Position numbers and translations under genes: made by a program
Part shown: piece by piece, positions 17,901 through 18,824 of the stretch
Position numbering within the stretch: the stretch's first letter is position 1
How the letters are laid out: each line of letters opens with the position of its first letter
Assembly: GCA_018398765.1 (NCBI GenBank)
Contig: JAHBMJ010000462.1
Coordinates: 29,193 to 48,016, forward strand
DNA length: 18,824 nucleotides
DNA from: Chromera velia
Lineage: Eukaryota > Sar > Chromeraceae
Direction of reading: 5' to 3'
Notes under the pieces: model-generated
Database searches by the model: none
The model's input: the letters and a program-made list of their open reading frames with translations, nothing else
Told to the model about the DNA's origin: nothing

Positions 17901-18824
17901 GGTCTGGCGGGGGGGAGGAGAGGGGAGCGGGAGGCTGGAAGAGGCGGAAGGGCGGGGGGTGGGGGGGACTTGGGTCGAGGGGATGGGTTGAGGGAGAGAG
18001 ACGGGGCAGGCCGCGGTGGGGTGAGGGGCCGCGGCCGTCTCCGCATAAGTTTGTCCTCGTCTTCGTCCTCGTCTCTTCCTCCCCCTTCTCCGGACTTGGC
18101 AGCAGATAGGGGCCGCAGGGGGCGGGCTGGGAGAGATGGTGGAAGGGGAAGGGGAAGGGCAGCACGCGGAGGGAGGGCGGGAAGGAGAGGAGAGGGTTCT
18201 CCCTCTCGCGGCTTCTCTGATGATCTTGGGGGTGGAATGGACACAGAGGAGGAGGAGGATCGTCTGTTGGAAGATTTTGTCGTTTCGGACGATCACATCT
18301 CTTTCGATTCCAACGCTAGCGAGGGAGAGTCATCCAGCAGCAGCAGTAGCAGTAGCAGCGGTGAAGATGAGCGTCGGCAGCGGGACAGAAGAGAAAGAGA
18401 AAGAGAGAGGGGAAGAGGAAGGCCCCGAAATGCCGAGAGAAGAAGAGAGGGACAGCCGAGGAGACGGAGAGAGCGGAACCGAAATGCCCAAGAAGGCGGG
18501 AGAAGGAGAGACCAAAGGGGGGGAGCCGGCCCCGCAGGAAGAGAAAGGCAGAGGGGCAATATGAACGTCAACCACCCCCGTGACGTCGCTGCCTCCCAGC
18601 CTTCCGCTTCCTCATCCAATGTGCAGAGCTCTCTCTTTGCCCGCAGGATCCTTCCCCCCCAGCAACAGACAGAGGCCGTCAGGGAGGGGGGAGTGGCGTC
18701 TCGCCCCGTTCCCCCAGTCGGTCATCAGTCGTTTGTTGCCCTCGATGGATCGGATGACGATGATGACGGTCTTCTGATCATCTCAAGCGGTCCTCTTCAG
18801 GGGGGTGGGGGGGGGAACGGGGGG
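14997..18824 (+). CDS. RING and double PHD finger protein, PHRF1-like (multi-exon, cut by the window end)
   Basis: Probable nuclear E3 ligase and chromatin reader. Coding pieces: 14997-15058; 15159 to at least 15554, Pro/Gln/Ser-rich; possibly a piece within 15674-15867; and 16194-18824, an 877-codon frame still open at the edge. In that last exon, Ser/Gly-rich sequence leads to a C3HC4-type RING at residues 356-398 (CPIC...CSHVFCFSC...CPCC, 17259-17387). PHD 1 is at 465-511 (CNIC...CDGC....H..C...WLCVPC, 17586-17726). PHD 2 is at 519-563 (CRFC...CDSC...H..C...WLCESC, 17748-17882). An Arg/Gly- and Arg/Glu-rich tail follows, with an acidic DFVVSDD motif and poly-Ser near 18240-18360 and a DGSDDDDD patch near 18745-18765. 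RING followed by PHD and a charged tail is the order in PHRF1, which contacts the RNA polymerase II tail. The second PHD is an addition. Antisense open frames here are shadows of GC-rich codons. Confidence 0.85.
15059..15158 (+). other. Spliceosomal intron of the RING/PHD gene (100 bases)
   Basis: Donor AAAG|GTACGT and acceptor CCTTCTGCAG|AT are near-consensus. Splicing turns ...PPSNK and ...DPDYSSATH into one continuous frame with codon G|AT across the junction. Confidence 0.85.
16164..16193 (+). other. (CTGA)n repeat and 3' splice site before the RING/PHD main exon
   Basis: About six and a half CTGA units run directly into CTGCAG, and the exon opens at 16194 in the frame that continues to the window end. 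In-frame TGA codons inside the repeat confirm that it is not translated. The matching donor was not located; candidates lie between about 15800 and 15870. Confidence 0.75.

Noticed and set aside
17490-18296. Long antisense frames rich in Pro, Ser and Arg
   Set aside because: They are mirror images of the GC-rich sense exon that carries RING and PHD fingers; no recognisable domain and strong low-complexity bias.

Overview
The window looks like nuclear DNA of a protist with spliceosomal introns. Canonical GT-AG introns break a hybrid histidine kinase and a RING/PHD gene. Intergenic DNA is long, GC content changes abruptly between regions, and repeats are plentiful. A chromerid alveolate such as Chromera velia fits this mix, but that is inference: no rRNA or organelle marker is present to prove it.

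Layout. Bases 1-63 are an (AG)n microsatellite. A RING-plus-TRAF-type-zinc-finger gene runs leftward (1115 to 77). A 740-base divergent promoter region with a GC-rich island separates it from a rightward membrane hybrid histidine kinase (1856-5005, one clear 369-base intron). Both genes carry frame breaks, two of them in G homopolymers. Bases 5006-6250 hold no gene I can support. Bases 6251-7556 are an AT-rich mobile-element island with two related MITE-like units. Two 94%-identical direct repeats (7557-8084 and 11809-12317) bracket a gene-less, pyrimidine-rich 3.7-kb interval. The pair may be the long direct repeats of one non-autonomous element. Further AT-rich DNA and a 10-base-period array lead to a leftward ORF (14014-12941) with two HNH endonuclease modules. 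A second GC-rich island precedes a rightward multi-exon gene (14997 to beyond the window end). It encodes a RING finger, two PHD fingers and an Arg/Ser/Gly-rich acidic tail, an arrangement like PHRF1.

Function. The kinase would relay phosphate from His (2509-2511) to Asp (4421-4423) in its own receiver domain. The RING-TRAF and RING-PHD proteins are probable ubiquitin ligases, cytosolic and chromatin/RNA-polymerase associated respectively. The HNH protein is a probable selfish or domesticated nuclease. Nothing in the sequence ties these genes into one pathway.
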